Assembly: GCA_017483575.1 (NCBI GenBank)
Contig: JAFUWF010000019.1
Coordinates: 62,001-126,000, forward strand
Source of the DNA: Bacteroidales bacterium
GTDB lineage: Bacteria > Bacteroidota > Bacteroidia > Bacteroidales > P3
Reading direction: 5' to 3'
DNA: 64,000 bases
Positions 27,301-35,035 of this stretch are shown one piece after another. The notes under the pieces were generated by a model. The model had not been told where the DNA came from. It did no database searches and saw only the letters and a program-made list of their open reading frames with translations. Each line of letters begins with the position of its first letter. Within the stretch, counting starts at the first letter, position 1. The position numbers and the translations under genes were made by a program.

Positions 27301-27494
27301 ACTACAGCCAGATGATTGAGTACCTGAGCCGTTTCAATGGCGACAAGGCACAGGGCGCCAGGAGCGAACTGATGTACAACGTGCGCATCATGGCCCTGCT
27401 GCGCGACATTGCCGAGGGCACCCTTGAGGACCCTGCGGCGGTGCAGCTGGCCGAGGGCGTGATGATGCCGTTCCGTTCTTTGATGTACGAATAA
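24387..27494 (+). CDS. DUF2723 polytopic membrane protein
   Basis: 1035 aa. The N-terminus (ASWWDCGEYIATAFKLQVGHPPGAP) carries the DUF2723 signature, including an Asp-x-Gly-Glu-type loop as in GT-C glycosyltransferases. About a dozen hydrophobic segments lie up to residue 640, followed by a large soluble C-terminal domain. Related eukaryotic TMEM260 is an O-mannosyltransferase, so a protein-glycosylation role is plausible but inferred. Located downstream of arcA with element G between. Confidence 0.85.
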   Translation: MKQYHLANNVIGWIICAIACTVYIMTAEATASWWDCGEYIATAFKLQVGHPPGAPTFQLLGRLFSMFSDPESAAHAVNVMSAVCSGFTILFLFWGITLLGKHLLPDPKNPSLKDPRTWAVFAAGVVGSLAYCFSDTFWFSAVEGEVYAMSSFFTALVFWAILKWEEQSDDPHSLRWLILISLLVGVAIGVHLLNLLTVPAIFYVVYFKKWEKTTWKGFIVTGLLSLVTLAVILWGIIPGIVNVDSAIDVLFVNSFHLPFNSGTIFFFTLLAAAVVWGLWYTQKKGHPVLNAAVLSFAMLVIGYSTFFVLVLRANTNTPLNENAPKDAVSMRAYLGREQYGDTPLFSGQYYTAGRPIDSEKGYTKYVRGKDEKGRDRYIPASYAVKLVYREEHTGFFPRMWSSDGSRQHPKFYEYWAGPAQSGMKPTFGQNLTFFNRYQLGWMYWRYFMWNFAGRQNDEQGHYFNDDGTRDYLHGNWISGIKFLDESRLGPQDNLPASMENDKSRNVYYLLPLLLGIIGLIFHIRRHPKDAFIVFIMFFMTGLAIAIYLNMPPRQPRERDYAFVGSFSFFAIWIGLGVMALAEWVSALFKKNKEKVYKFVMPVVFVLCFAGVPMLMACQNWDDHDRSEKTAARDFAKNYLNSIKKNGVLITFGDNDTFPLWYAQEVEGVRTDVRILNYTLSGMYWYVEQLYNKLYESDPLPFTLPKEFYGLGKDQYAVMDNSADYIEVTEVLGLLRDYPERFTVKDPRSGDSFMAIPTKRFKITLDVPALVAAGVIPAEIADQVDPVIRWEVKNPWLYRHELMLLDILGTNRFMRDICINNPGSSNIPDVYPLAYSYSIQEGLNYKFIPYPKQQRYTENSADYFINGVDGEPLKWGNLDRDIYVDPVSRQQFVPITHQNMLVLAHDEMVKGHADKAKALLEMYDKNFPDANFNPDVYTVYVPLGSAPIDVVAMYKELFGQERAKQQWQKAFDYYSQMIEYLSRFNGDKAQGARSELMYNVRIMALLRDIAEGTLEDPAAVQLAEGVMMPFRSLMYE

Positions 27495-27500
27495 AACGTT

Positions 27501-27755
27501 ATGACCAAGCAGAAGAAACCCCACACCAAGAAGTACACCCTCACGCTCACCGAGCGTGAGGCTGTACGCTTGGGTCTCTACGCCGACCGCTGTGGCATCA
27601 GCCGTCCGCAGGCGTTGCAACGCCTCATGAAGCAGGCTTTTCGCGACCTGGGCAGCATGCCGGACTGCGAAAGGGACGAGAAACAGCTGGGGCTCTTCGA
27701 CACCCTTCAGATAGACATTTTCAACAATACAGCAGTAGTTAACAATAAAGAGTAG
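27501..27755 (+). CDS. Small ribbon-helix-helix-like protein
   Basis: 84 aa. HTKKYTLTLTEREAVRLGLY has the strand-then-helix look of a CopG/Arc-type DNA-binding fold, and a second helix follows (SRPQALQRLMKQAFRDLG). It lies 6 nt after DUF2723 and 7 nt before atpB. Family not firmly recognised; a regulator is a guess. Confidence 0.55.
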   Translation: MTKQKKPHTKKYTLTLTEREAVRLGLYADRCGISRPQALQRLMKQAFRDLGSMPDCERDEKQLGLFDTLQIDIFNNTAVVNNKE

Positions 27756-27762
27756 TTTTTTT

Positions 27763-28881
27763 ATGAAGAAGATACTGACATTGGCCATTGCGGCGCTCTT
27801 TGTGGCGCTGCCCCTCGGCGCCAAGGCCGAGGACGGAGAGGCTCTGGATGCCGGTTCGATGATTATCGGCCATGTGACCGATGCCCACTCGTGGCACCTG
27901 TTCGACTACAAGTCGAAGGACGGCACGGAGCATGCCGTTGCCATCCCGTTGCCGGTGATCCTTTGGAACGACGGACACCTGGATGTGTTCATGTCCAGCA
28001 AGTTCCATCATGGACACGAGACTTATAAGGGTTACGCCCTTGTGGGCGGTGGCCTGGAGAAGGAGGAGGTGGTCTGCGTCGATGAAGCAGGCACACCTGT
28101 TGTCGATGCCGAAGGCAATGCGGTAAAACCGCTGGATTTCTCCATCACCAAGACCTCGGCGGCCATCATGATTGCCGTGGTGCTGCTCATCGTCATCATC
28201 TTCATCGCCAAAGCGGGCTACAAGAAGCGCCCCAACCAGGCGCCCAAGGGCTTGCAGAGCCTGGTGGAGTACCTGGTGGTATTCGTGCGCGACGACATTG
28301 TGCGCCCCATGATAGGCGAGAAGCACTACCGCAAGTACCTGCCGTATCTGCTGACGCTCTTCTTCTTTATTTTCTTCTGCAATGTGTTGGGTCTCATCCC
28401 CATCTTCCCCGCCGGTGCCAATATCAGCGGCAGCCTGGCCGTTACCGCCACGTTGGCCGTCATCACCTTCCTCATCACCAACATCAGTGGCAACCGCCAC
28501 TACTGGACCGACATCTTCAACACGCCCGGCGTTCCCGCATGGCTGAAGGTGTTCCCTCTGATGCCGTTGGTGGAGCTGGTGGGTGTGTTCACCAAGCCCA
28601 TCGTGCTGATGATCCGACTCTTTGCCAATATGACGGCCGGTCACATCGTGATTCTGGGCTTCATCGTCATCATCTACATCATGAGCCAGCTGTTTGGCAC
28701 CATGGTGGGTGGCGCGGTGTCGGTGGTGAGCGTGTTCTTCTGCGTGTTCATCAGCCTGCTGGAGTGTCTGGTGGCTTACCTGCAGGCCTTTGTGTTCACC
28801 ATGCTCTCGGCCCTCTATATCGGCATGGCCGTTGAGGAACCTCATCATGAAGAGGAGGTGGCTCCCGCCGAGGTCAATTGA
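27763..28881 (+). CDS. atpB: F1Fo ATP synthase subunit a
   Basis: 372 aa, with the Bacteroidetes-type extended N-terminus and signal peptide (ending at about AKAED). The membrane domain has five to six helices; the essential arginine that faces the c-ring is R285 in KPIVLMIRLFANMTAGH. It conducts protons in Fo. Oddly it is not followed by atpE/F/H/A/G: the next gene is pgk, and upstream is a small RHH-like gene, so this is a detached ATP-synthase gene. Confidence 0.95.
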   Translation: MKKILTLAIAALFVALPLGAKAEDGEALDAGSMIIGHVTDAHSWHLFDYKSKDGTEHAVAIPLPVILWNDGHLDVFMSSKFHHGHETYKGYALVGGGLEKEEVVCVDEAGTPVVDAEGNAVKPLDFSITKTSAAIMIAVVLLIVIIFIAKAGYKKRPNQAPKGLQSLVEYLVVFVRDDIVRPMIGEKHYRKYLPYLLTLFFFIFFCNVLGLIPIFPAGANISGSLAVTATLAVITFLITNISGNRHYWTDIFNTPGVPAWLKVFPLMPLVELVGVFTKPIVLMIRLFANMTAGHIVILGFIVIIYIMSQLFGTMVGGAVSVVSVFFCVFISLLECLVAYLQAFVFTMLSALYIGMAVEEPHHEEEVAPAEVN

Positions 28882-28917
28882 TAACAACAAGTATAACCCA
28901 TTAAACCCCATTTCTTT

Positions 28918-30114
28918 ATGAAAAGTATAAAAGATATCAATTTCGCAGGCAAGAAGGTCTTGCTGCGCGTGGACTTCAACGTCCCGATGAACGATAAGAA
29001 GGAAATCACCGACGACACCCGCATGCGCGAGTCGATGCCCACCATCGAGAAGCTGCTGAAGGACGGTGCCGCCATCATCATCATGGCCCACTTCGGCCGT
29101 CCGAAGAAGGGCGGCTTCGAGCCCGAGCTGACCCTCGAGCCCGTGGCCAAATATCTGGAGACCCTCGTCGGTCGCCCCGTGAAGTTCACCCAGGAGCTGC
29201 TCGGCAGCGGCAAGCCCGAGGCTATGGCCAAAGAGCTGAAGGGTGGCGAAGTGATGCTGCTGGAGAACATCCGCTTCTACCCCGAAGAGACCAAGGGTGG
29301 GGAAGACCTTGCCCGCCAGCTGGCCGCCCTCGGCGACTGCTACATCAACGACGCCTTCGGTGCCGCCCACCGCGAGCACTCGTCGACCGCCGTCATCGCC
29401 AAGTTCTTCCCGAACGACAAGTACTTCGGCTTCCTGATGGAGAACGAGGTGCGCAACCTCGAGAAACTGATGCAGAATCCTCCACGTCCGTTTACGGCTA
29501 TTATTGGTGGCTCGAAGGTCAGCAGCAAGATCGGCATCCTCGAGAACCTGCTCGACAAGGTCGACAACATGATTATCATCGGCGGCATGCGCTACACCTT
29601 CACCAAGGCCCTCGGCGGCCGCATCGGCAACTCCATCTGCGAGGACGACAAACTTGACCTGGCCAAGGAGCTCATGCGCCGCATGGACGAGAAAGGCGTG
29701 AAGTATTATCTGCCCGTCGACAGCGTCATCGGCGACAAGTTCGGCAACGACGCCAACACGCAGATTGTCGCCAGTGGCGAGGTTCCCGACGGCTGGGAGA
29801 GTATGGACTGCGGCCCCGAGAGCTGCAAGGCCATCCGCGAGATTATTATGGGCAGCAAGACCATCCTCTGGAACGGCCCTGCCGGCGTCTTCGAGCTTGA
29901 CACCTTTGCCAAGGGCACGCGCGACATCGCACAGAGCGTCGCCGACGCCTGCAAGCAGGGCTGCTTCGCCGCCGTGGGCGGTGGCGACTCCGTGGCTGCC
30001 GTCAAGCAGATGCACCTCGCCGACCAGATGAGCTACGTCTCCACCGGCGGTGGCGCCATGCTCGAATACCTCGAAGGCAAAGTCCTCCCCGGCATCAAAG
30101 CCATCCAGGACTGA
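28918..30114 (+). CDS. pgk: Phosphoglycerate kinase
   Basis: 398 aa, standard length. LLRVDFNVPMND near the N-terminus, AHFGRPKKGG, and the C-terminal nucleotide-binding GGGDSVAAVKQ and VSTGGGAMLEYLEGK motifs are present. Transfers phosphate from 1,3-bisphosphoglycerate to ADP in glycolysis. A strong terminator follows. It marks the left border of the AT-richer island. Confidence 0.97.
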   Translation: MKSIKDINFAGKKVLLRVDFNVPMNDKKEITDDTRMRESMPTIEKLLKDGAAIIIMAHFGRPKKGGFEPELTLEPVAKYLETLVGRPVKFTQELLGSGKPEAMAKELKGGEVMLLENIRFYPEETKGGEDLARQLAALGDCYINDAFGAAHREHSSTAVIAKFFPNDKYFGFLMENEVRNLEKLMQNPPRPFTAIIGGSKVSSKIGILENLLDKVDNMIIIGGMRYTFTKALGGRIGNSICEDDKLDLAKELMRRMDEKGVKYYLPVDSVIGDKFGNDANTQIVASGEVPDGWESMDCGPESCKAIREIIMGSKTILWNGPAGVFELDTFAKGTRDIAQSVADACKQGCFAAVGGGDSVAAVKQMHLADQMSYVSTGGGAMLEYLEGKVLPGIKAIQD

Positions 30115-30142
30115 GCAGTTAAGAATTAAGAGTTAAGAGTTA
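30115..30142 (+). repeat. Heptamer array, 4 units, abutting pgk stop
   Basis: GCAGTTA, AGAATTA, AGAGTTA, AGAGTTA: exactly 28 nt between the pgk stop codon and the terminator stem. Confidence 0.88.
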
Positions 30143-30180
30143 CGGCGGGCGCACATTGATGTGCGCCCGCCGTATTATTT
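30143..30180 (+). terminator. Rho-independent terminator of pgk
   Basis: A 12-bp perfect stem (CGGCGGGCGCAC / GTGCGCCCGCCG) with a 6-nt loop, then TATTATTTT. Confidence 0.9.
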
Positions 30181-30212
30181 TGCTCTATTGCTTTTGCTTC
30201 CCCTTTGCTTCC

Positions 30213-30329
30213 TTCCGTCCAAGACACTTTTTCCCCGACGAGAAGAAAGCCGACAAAAGCTACCGCAACATCAACCGCCGTGTGTCGCCGTCGGTATTCA
30301 TCGGTGCAATAACCGTTGATAGCAAATAG
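30213..30329 (+). pseudogene. Possible gene remnant at the island border
   Basis: An in-frame stretch without a start codon reads ...FPDEKKADKSYRNINRR then VSPSVFIGAITVDSK and a stop. Its codon use and GC match host genes, not the AT-richer island that follows. It may be the 3' end of a gene cut by island insertion. Parent family not recognised. With the array, the terminator and the downstream promoter it accounts for the 318-bp gap after pgk. Confidence 0.4.
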
Positions 30330-30330
30330 A

Positions 30331-30363
30331 TTTCGCCAATTCAGAAAAATGTCGTATCTTTGC
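30331..30363 (+). promoter_or_regulatory. Promoter of the restriction-modification operon
   Basis: TTTC at 30331-30334 and TATCTTTGC at 30355-30363, 20-nt spacer. The endonuclease ATG is 70 nt downstream. Confidence 0.6.
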
Positions 30364-30432
30364 AGTTTGAAAAATGTACATAAATATCGTAGACACAAAT
30401 AAACGAAGGGGCAACCCGTATAGTAGAAATAA

Positions 30433-31863
30433 ATGAACAATATGGCAGTTAACCAAAATACAATAACATCATTGCCCTATAATATCGAAGATGCTACAAG
30501 TATCTTTGAATACAGCAAAAAAATATTAGGTAAAACCCTACGAGACTTCGTGAGGGAAGGATATGAGCCGAAGAAGGGTAAAGGAAGCCTTGGACAGATG
30601 GTGGAGAACATATTCTTTATGCTCGAAACCAACAATTATGCCGGTGCTGATTTCTCCGAGGCTGGAATGGAATTGAAATGTACTCCTTTAAAGAAGAGCA
30701 AACAGGACAACTACCTTATTAAGGAACGTCTTGTGTGCAACATGATTAATTACTGCGAAGTGGTTGATGAAGACTTCGAACATTCGCACTTCTATTTGAA
30801 GTGCCAGTTAATGTTGTTGCTCTTTTACTTGCATAATAATAACTGCGATACACTCGATTTGGAGTTCATCTTTTCCGTCCTGTGGAAACTCCCAAAGAAG
30901 GATTTGTTGATTATCAAGCATGATTACGAAGTCATCATTGACAAGATAAAACAGGGTAAGGCTCATGAGTTATCCGAGGGCGATACAATGTATCTTGGTG
31001 CATGTCGAAAAGGACAGAAAGGCGAAAGCCTGATGAAACAGCCCAATAACGATATCGATGCTCCACGTAGAGCATTCAGCCTCAAAATGGCGTATATGCG
31101 TACTGTGTTGGAGTACGTTGCCAAGAGTGGTAAAAATGCAATCTCAAACGTACCAGGAGTTAAATCAGAGCTTGTCAGTACCAAGGCACTTCTGAATCAC
31201 TCTTTTGACGACATTCTACTCAATCGGTTCAAACCGTTCTTAAACGTGTCCTTTGAAAAGATTGCGAAGAGGAAGAATGTCAATATCGAGAATAATCCAA
31301 AAAACAAGTTTGCACTTATTGCCAATGCTATCGCAGCCTCAGCCAAGTGTTCCAACGTGAACCGCTCTGAGGAATTTCTCAAAGCAGGCCTTACAATGAA
31401 AACAATTCGCGTGCAAGCCAGTGGCATCATAAAGGAGGCGATGTCATTCGAGAATATAGACTACCTAGAGGTGGCAGAATGCGATGAGTGGACTGACTCT
31501 CGATTGTATGAACTATATTCCAGTCGTTTTATGTTTGTCGTATTCAGAGAGCAAACAGCTGGCAAAGAGGATTATTTGCTGGATGATGTTTTTTTCTGGA
31601 CAATGCCACAAAAGGACTTGGATTGGGCAGAAGTTTACTGGGGTCATATCAGAACTAATGTTCTTTCCGGTCATATTTCGGAGGAATACTGGTGGAAAGG
31701 AGCAGATAGGAAGAAATTCCATGTTCGACCTAAAGCTTTGAGGGCATCCGACCTTGCACCAACTCCAGATGGTAAAGGTGCCAAAAAGTTCTGTTACTGG
31801 TTTAATAATGAGTATGTGCGAGAGATTGTAGAAAATAGAAGAAAGGAGAAGTTAAATGCCTAA
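30433..31863 (+). CDS. Sau3AI/MutH-family type II restriction endonuclease
   Basis: 476 aa. KGKGSLGQMVENIFFMLE and DFSEAGMELKCTPLKKSK are the MutH/Sau3AI catalytic region, with D73, E80 and K82 as the D...ExK active site. Length matches Sau3AI, which has a duplicated MutH-like fold and cuts at GATC; the C-terminal half here would be the second, probably non-catalytic copy. Its stop overlaps the methyltransferase start by 8 nt, so the two form an R-M pair. GC here is about 42% in a sample, below the host genes. Whether the site is GATC is inferred from the family. Confidence 0.88.
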   Translation: MNNMAVNQNTITSLPYNIEDATSIFEYSKKILGKTLRDFVREGYEPKKGKGSLGQMVENIFFMLETNNYAGADFSEAGMELKCTPLKKSKQDNYLIKERLVCNMINYCEVVDEDFEHSHFYLKCQLMLLLFYLHNNNCDTLDLEFIFSVLWKLPKKDLLIIKHDYEVIIDKIKQGKAHELSEGDTMYLGACRKGQKGESLMKQPNNDIDAPRRAFSLKMAYMRTVLEYVAKSGKNAISNVPGVKSELVSTKALLNHSFDDILLNRFKPFLNVSFEKIAKRKNVNIENNPKNKFALIANAIAASAKCSNVNRSEEFLKAGLTMKTIRVQASGIIKEAMSFENIDYLEVAECDEWTDSRLYELYSSRFMFVVFREQTAGKEDYLLDDVFFWTMPQKDLDWAEVYWGHIRTNVLSGHISEEYWWKGADRKKFHVRPKALRASDLAPTPDGKGAKKFCYWFNNEYVREIVENRRKEKLNA

Positions 31864-33607
31864 ACATCATATAAAGGTAGTGGAGCTATTTGCCGGTGTA
31901 GGAGGATTTCGCATCGGATTGGAAGGTGCATCGGATGCATACGAGACCATTTGGAATAACCAGTGGGAACCTTCGACATTGCATCAAGACGCATCCCTAG
32001 TATATAAAGCCAGGTTTGGATATAAGGGGCATGTAAACAAAGACATCAACCTCGTCAAGACAGAAGAAATTCCCGACCACGACCTTCTTGTGGGAGGCTT
32101 TCCTTGCCAAGATTACTCGGTGGCAGCAACATTGAGCCGTTCGGGAGGAATCGAGGGCAAGAAAGGTGTGCTTTGGTGGCAAATATATCGTATTTTAAAG
32201 GAAAAGGGGGACAAGCGTCCCCGATATATCTTCTTTGAAAATGTAGACCGTCTACTGAATTCCCCTGCTACACAACGTGGACGCGATTTCGCCATCATTT
32301 TGGCATCGCTGGCCGACCTCGGATATGTGGTCGAATGGCGTATCATCAATGCTGCCGATTACGGAATGCCACAGCGTAGACGCAGAACGTATATTGTAGG
32401 ATACCAAAAAGGCTCTGAAGTCGCCAATAAAATTGAGACGATGGAAAATTGGGTGAGGTTCGAGGGGGTTATGGCCGAAGCTTTCCCATTCAGCGTCGAT
32501 GAAGGAACACAATCGGAATTCGACATTGAAGGCTCTATACAAGAAGTGTCGGCAAATTTCAACAAAGGGCAGAAAGACAGTCCTTTCGAGAATGCCGGCA
32601 TCATGATTGACCGTCATGTGTATTCGGTTGAAGCCATACCTGTCTACGATGGCACACGCCAGATGTTGGGCGACATCCTTGTCGACGAGGACTTTGTTCC
32701 TGAAGAGTTCTTCATCTCGGAAGAAGAACTGCCCAAATGGCAATACGAAAAAGGAGCCAAAAAGATAAACCGTGTTTCAAAGGGAGGTTTTGAATATGTA
32801 TTCTCTGAGGGTGGAATGGCCTTCCCTGACTACTTAGACAAGCCATCTCGCACCATGATTACAGGAGAAGGAGGCTCGGCGCCATCGCGATTCAAACATG
32901 TGGTGCAGACTCCATCTGGTCGCTATCGCCGCCTGATTCCTATCGAGATGGAACGCCTGAACATGTTTCCCGACAATCATACGTATCATCCTGACGTGTC
33001 GGATGGGCGACGTGCTTTCCTGATGGGTAACGCTTTGGTGTGCGGCATCGTGCAAGAAATTGGACGTAGCCTCTATCAGTTCATCTACGATGAGGCACCT
33101 GTGTCAACAAAGCCCATCCATAGGCAGCGCAACCCGCGTCCGGCTCTGTCTCTGGACTTGTTCAACACCGAGACGAAAGAACTGGTTTACAACAAACCCA
33201 AGAAGACATACCAACTAGACCCCTCAAAACGTTTGCTTGTGGGAATAGTAAAAAAAGACAACGAAAAATATTTCCTCAACGAAGAACCAACCAAACTCTA
33301 CTATACGGACTCGATTCGAAAGTTCCCGTCCACCATCGCGCTCAACAAATTATACTACTTCATGCCCTACATCAAAGGAAAAGGGGTTCGGGACATCTAC
33401 TTAATAAAGCTACTGCGACTGGGAGACAAAACCGAGGTACACCCCGAAACCAAGAAAGACCTGAAAGCGCCCCGTTTCGTCCTCGAACTTGAATACCTTG
33501 AAAGCCTCCCAAAATATCAGATGCTAACATTGAGATTTCAACGCGCGTTTTCCGACACCTTCATGGGTCGAATAAAAGAGGACAATAACTCTTTAATTAA
33601 TATTTAA
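31856..33607 (+). CDS. DNA (cytosine-5) methyltransferase of the Sau3AI-like system
   Basis: 583 aa. Motif I ELFAGVGGFR near residue 10, motif IV with the catalytic C84 in GGFPCQDYS, motif VI ENVDRLL, motif VIII RRRRTYIVG, target-recognition region about 215-330, motif X GNALVCGIVQEIG. It would protect host DNA against the partner endonuclease. About 150 residues beyond motif X (from SLDLFNTETKEL) form an extension with no recognised role. Confidence 0.92.
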   Translation: MPKHHIKVVELFAGVGGFRIGLEGASDAYETIWNNQWEPSTLHQDASLVYKARFGYKGHVNKDINLVKTEEIPDHDLLVGGFPCQDYSVAATLSRSGGIEGKKGVLWWQIYRILKEKGDKRPRYIFFENVDRLLNSPATQRGRDFAIILASLADLGYVVEWRIINAADYGMPQRRRRTYIVGYQKGSEVANKIETMENWVRFEGVMAEAFPFSVDEGTQSEFDIEGSIQEVSANFNKGQKDSPFENAGIMIDRHVYSVEAIPVYDGTRQMLGDILVDEDFVPEEFFISEEELPKWQYEKGAKKINRVSKGGFEYVFSEGGMAFPDYLDKPSRTMITGEGGSAPSRFKHVVQTPSGRYRRLIPIEMERLNMFPDNHTYHPDVSDGRRAFLMGNALVCGIVQEIGRSLYQFIYDEAPVSTKPIHRQRNPRPALSLDLFNTETKELVYNKPKKTYQLDPSKRLLVGIVKKDNEKYFLNEEPTKLYYTDSIRKFPSTIALNKLYYFMPYIKGKGVRDIYLIKLLRLGDKTEVHPETKKDLKAPRFVLELEYLESLPKYQMLTLRFQRAFSDTFMGRIKEDNNSLINI

Positions 33608-33653
33608 TACAGAATGACTTTTCAAAAGATTCAGAATTAAAAAAAGAAATACA

Positions 33654-34589
33654 ATGGCAAATAAAACAAGAAATGTGGACGTTTTATCCGTTACAATTAC
33701 AAGCAAATCAACATTAGACTTCGTTGATATTCTCAATTATGTTAACCAAAAAGAGTATCGTACCAAAGATAAAATAATTAACTTTAGTTTGCACAATTGT
33801 ACTATTGAAGGTTGTGTTATTGGAATGGTTATCACAACGCAAAATGCAGATATTCCACCTAAAAGGGATAAGGAAAACGGCAACTGTTATGCAATTCAAA
33901 TAGATTTAGACCGAGAAGGTTTTGCATACGCAAATGTTTTCTTATATGACATCCGCAGAAATGTCCTCATCTACGAAATAAATAAAAATGGCTGTTTCCC
34001 CAATTTATTTGCTGAGTACATTTATTACCACTGGAATGCAGAAGAAAGCCATGAACGATTCGACATCAAATTTCCATCCGTATGTCGAGCAAATGAGTAT
34101 CAAAGAATGTTGCGAATGGACTACTATAAAAAATTGAAAATAGAATTACTTAATCCGGTAGAATTACTTCGTTGCTTTCAAGACGAAAATGACTCATTGT
34201 CAAATCTATTAAAACAACATGTTTCTGCTGGACAAGAAAGCAATGCTGACATTATTACCATTGAACAACTTGCATTACGAAAAAAAATTAATCCGATGGG
34301 ATTAAGTCATAGTTTAGTCAAGGGACTTATTGATGCTGTAAAAGCTAATATTGCTGATACAGGCCACCAGCATAATATTCAAACACTTAAAGTCGAAGGT
34401 TATACATACGACAGCGAAGATTCAAAAAAATGCAAACCAGTAGATCTTTTAGCCGACTCTTTTAAGGAATCTTTCAAAATACCAAATGTTAGAGTTCATT
34501 CCGATTTACAGCAACGGGAGAGAACAAATGGGATTGAAGACTTGTACAAAAGAATATTGCCCGAAATACAAATAATACGTGGAGAATAA
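33654..34589 (+). CDS. Unknown soluble protein, first gene of an AT-rich three-gene operon
   Basis: 311 aa with no signal peptide or membrane segment. Mixed alpha/beta, with a beta-rich N-terminal half (FSLHNCTIEGCVIGMVITTQ; ANVFLYDIRRNVLIYEINKN) and a helical C-terminal half. I do not recognise the family. GC is about 30-35%, far below the host. The stop and the next ATG overlap by one base (TAATG). It follows the methyltransferase by 46 nt. The setting in a defence-like island and the coupling to a membrane protein suggest a sensor or regulator of that protein; this is inference. Confidence 0.75.
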   Translation: MANKTRNVDVLSVTITSKSTLDFVDILNYVNQKEYRTKDKIINFSLHNCTIEGCVIGMVITTQNADIPPKRDKENGNCYAIQIDLDREGFAYANVFLYDIRRNVLIYEINKNGCFPNLFAEYIYYHWNAEESHERFDIKFPSVCRANEYQRMLRMDYYKKLKIELLNPVELLRCFQDENDSLSNLLKQHVSAGQESNADIITIEQLALRKKINPMGLSHSLVKGLIDAVKANIADTGHQHNIQTLKVEGYTYDSEDSKKCKPVDLLADSFKESFKIPNVRVHSDLQQRERTNGIEDLYKRILPEIQIIRGE

Positions 34590-35035
34590 TGAGTTTTAAA
34601 GGGAAAACCAATGATTACTGGAAAGAGACCCTGGGCGGCCCTCTTTGCGGTTGTATTGCATGTGCATTATTGCTATTCATATCCCCACCGACAAAAATAT
34701 TTGAAAATATGTACTCATCATTTCCTGCTATCGGAATGTGTATATTCGGTTTCCTATTAACAATTTTAAGTATTATTCTACAAGGAGATGGATCCGCAAT
34801 AAAATGGTTGAAAAGCAGACACACTATCTTCAACAGGTTTGTGAATTTTAATAAACGAGTTGTAATTCTTTCATTTTCTCTATCCATCGTATCTTTCTTT
34901 ATTGGGAATACCCCATTAAACACACATTGTTTCTATGGCCCCTGGGGAGGAATGTTCACATGGATGATGGTGGATATCGCGATATTTATTAATTTGTTTT
35001 ATAAATTGATACAAAATAGAAATGATTTACAGTGA
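34589..35035 (+). CDS. Small polytopic membrane protein (about four helices)
   Basis: 148 aa. Hydrophobic segments at about 17-34 (LCGCIACALLLFISPP), 45-65 (FPAIGMCIFGFLLTILSIIL), 90-108 (VVILSFSLSIVSFFIG) and 120-140 (GGMFTWMMVDIAIFINLFY). No family recognised. Size and topology resemble membrane effectors of antiviral systems such as KwaA, but no sequence match is claimed. It overlaps the upstream gene by 1 nt and the downstream NdpA-like gene by 14 nt, so the three are translated as a unit. Confidence 0.75.
   Translation: MSFKGKTNDYWKETLGGPLCGCIACALLLFISPPTKIFENMYSSFPAIGMCIFGFLLTILSIILQGDGSAIKWLKSRHTIFNRFVNFNKRVVILSFSLSIVSFFIGNTPLNTHCFYGPWGGMFTWMMVDIAIFINLFYKLIQNRNDLQ

Noticed and set aside
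24402-27824. A 1140-aa open frame on the minus strand across the DUF2723 gene
   Set aside because: It is antisense to a clear membrane protein, has His/Val/Gln-rich nonsense composition and no family signature; long antisense frames are common in GC-rich DNA.
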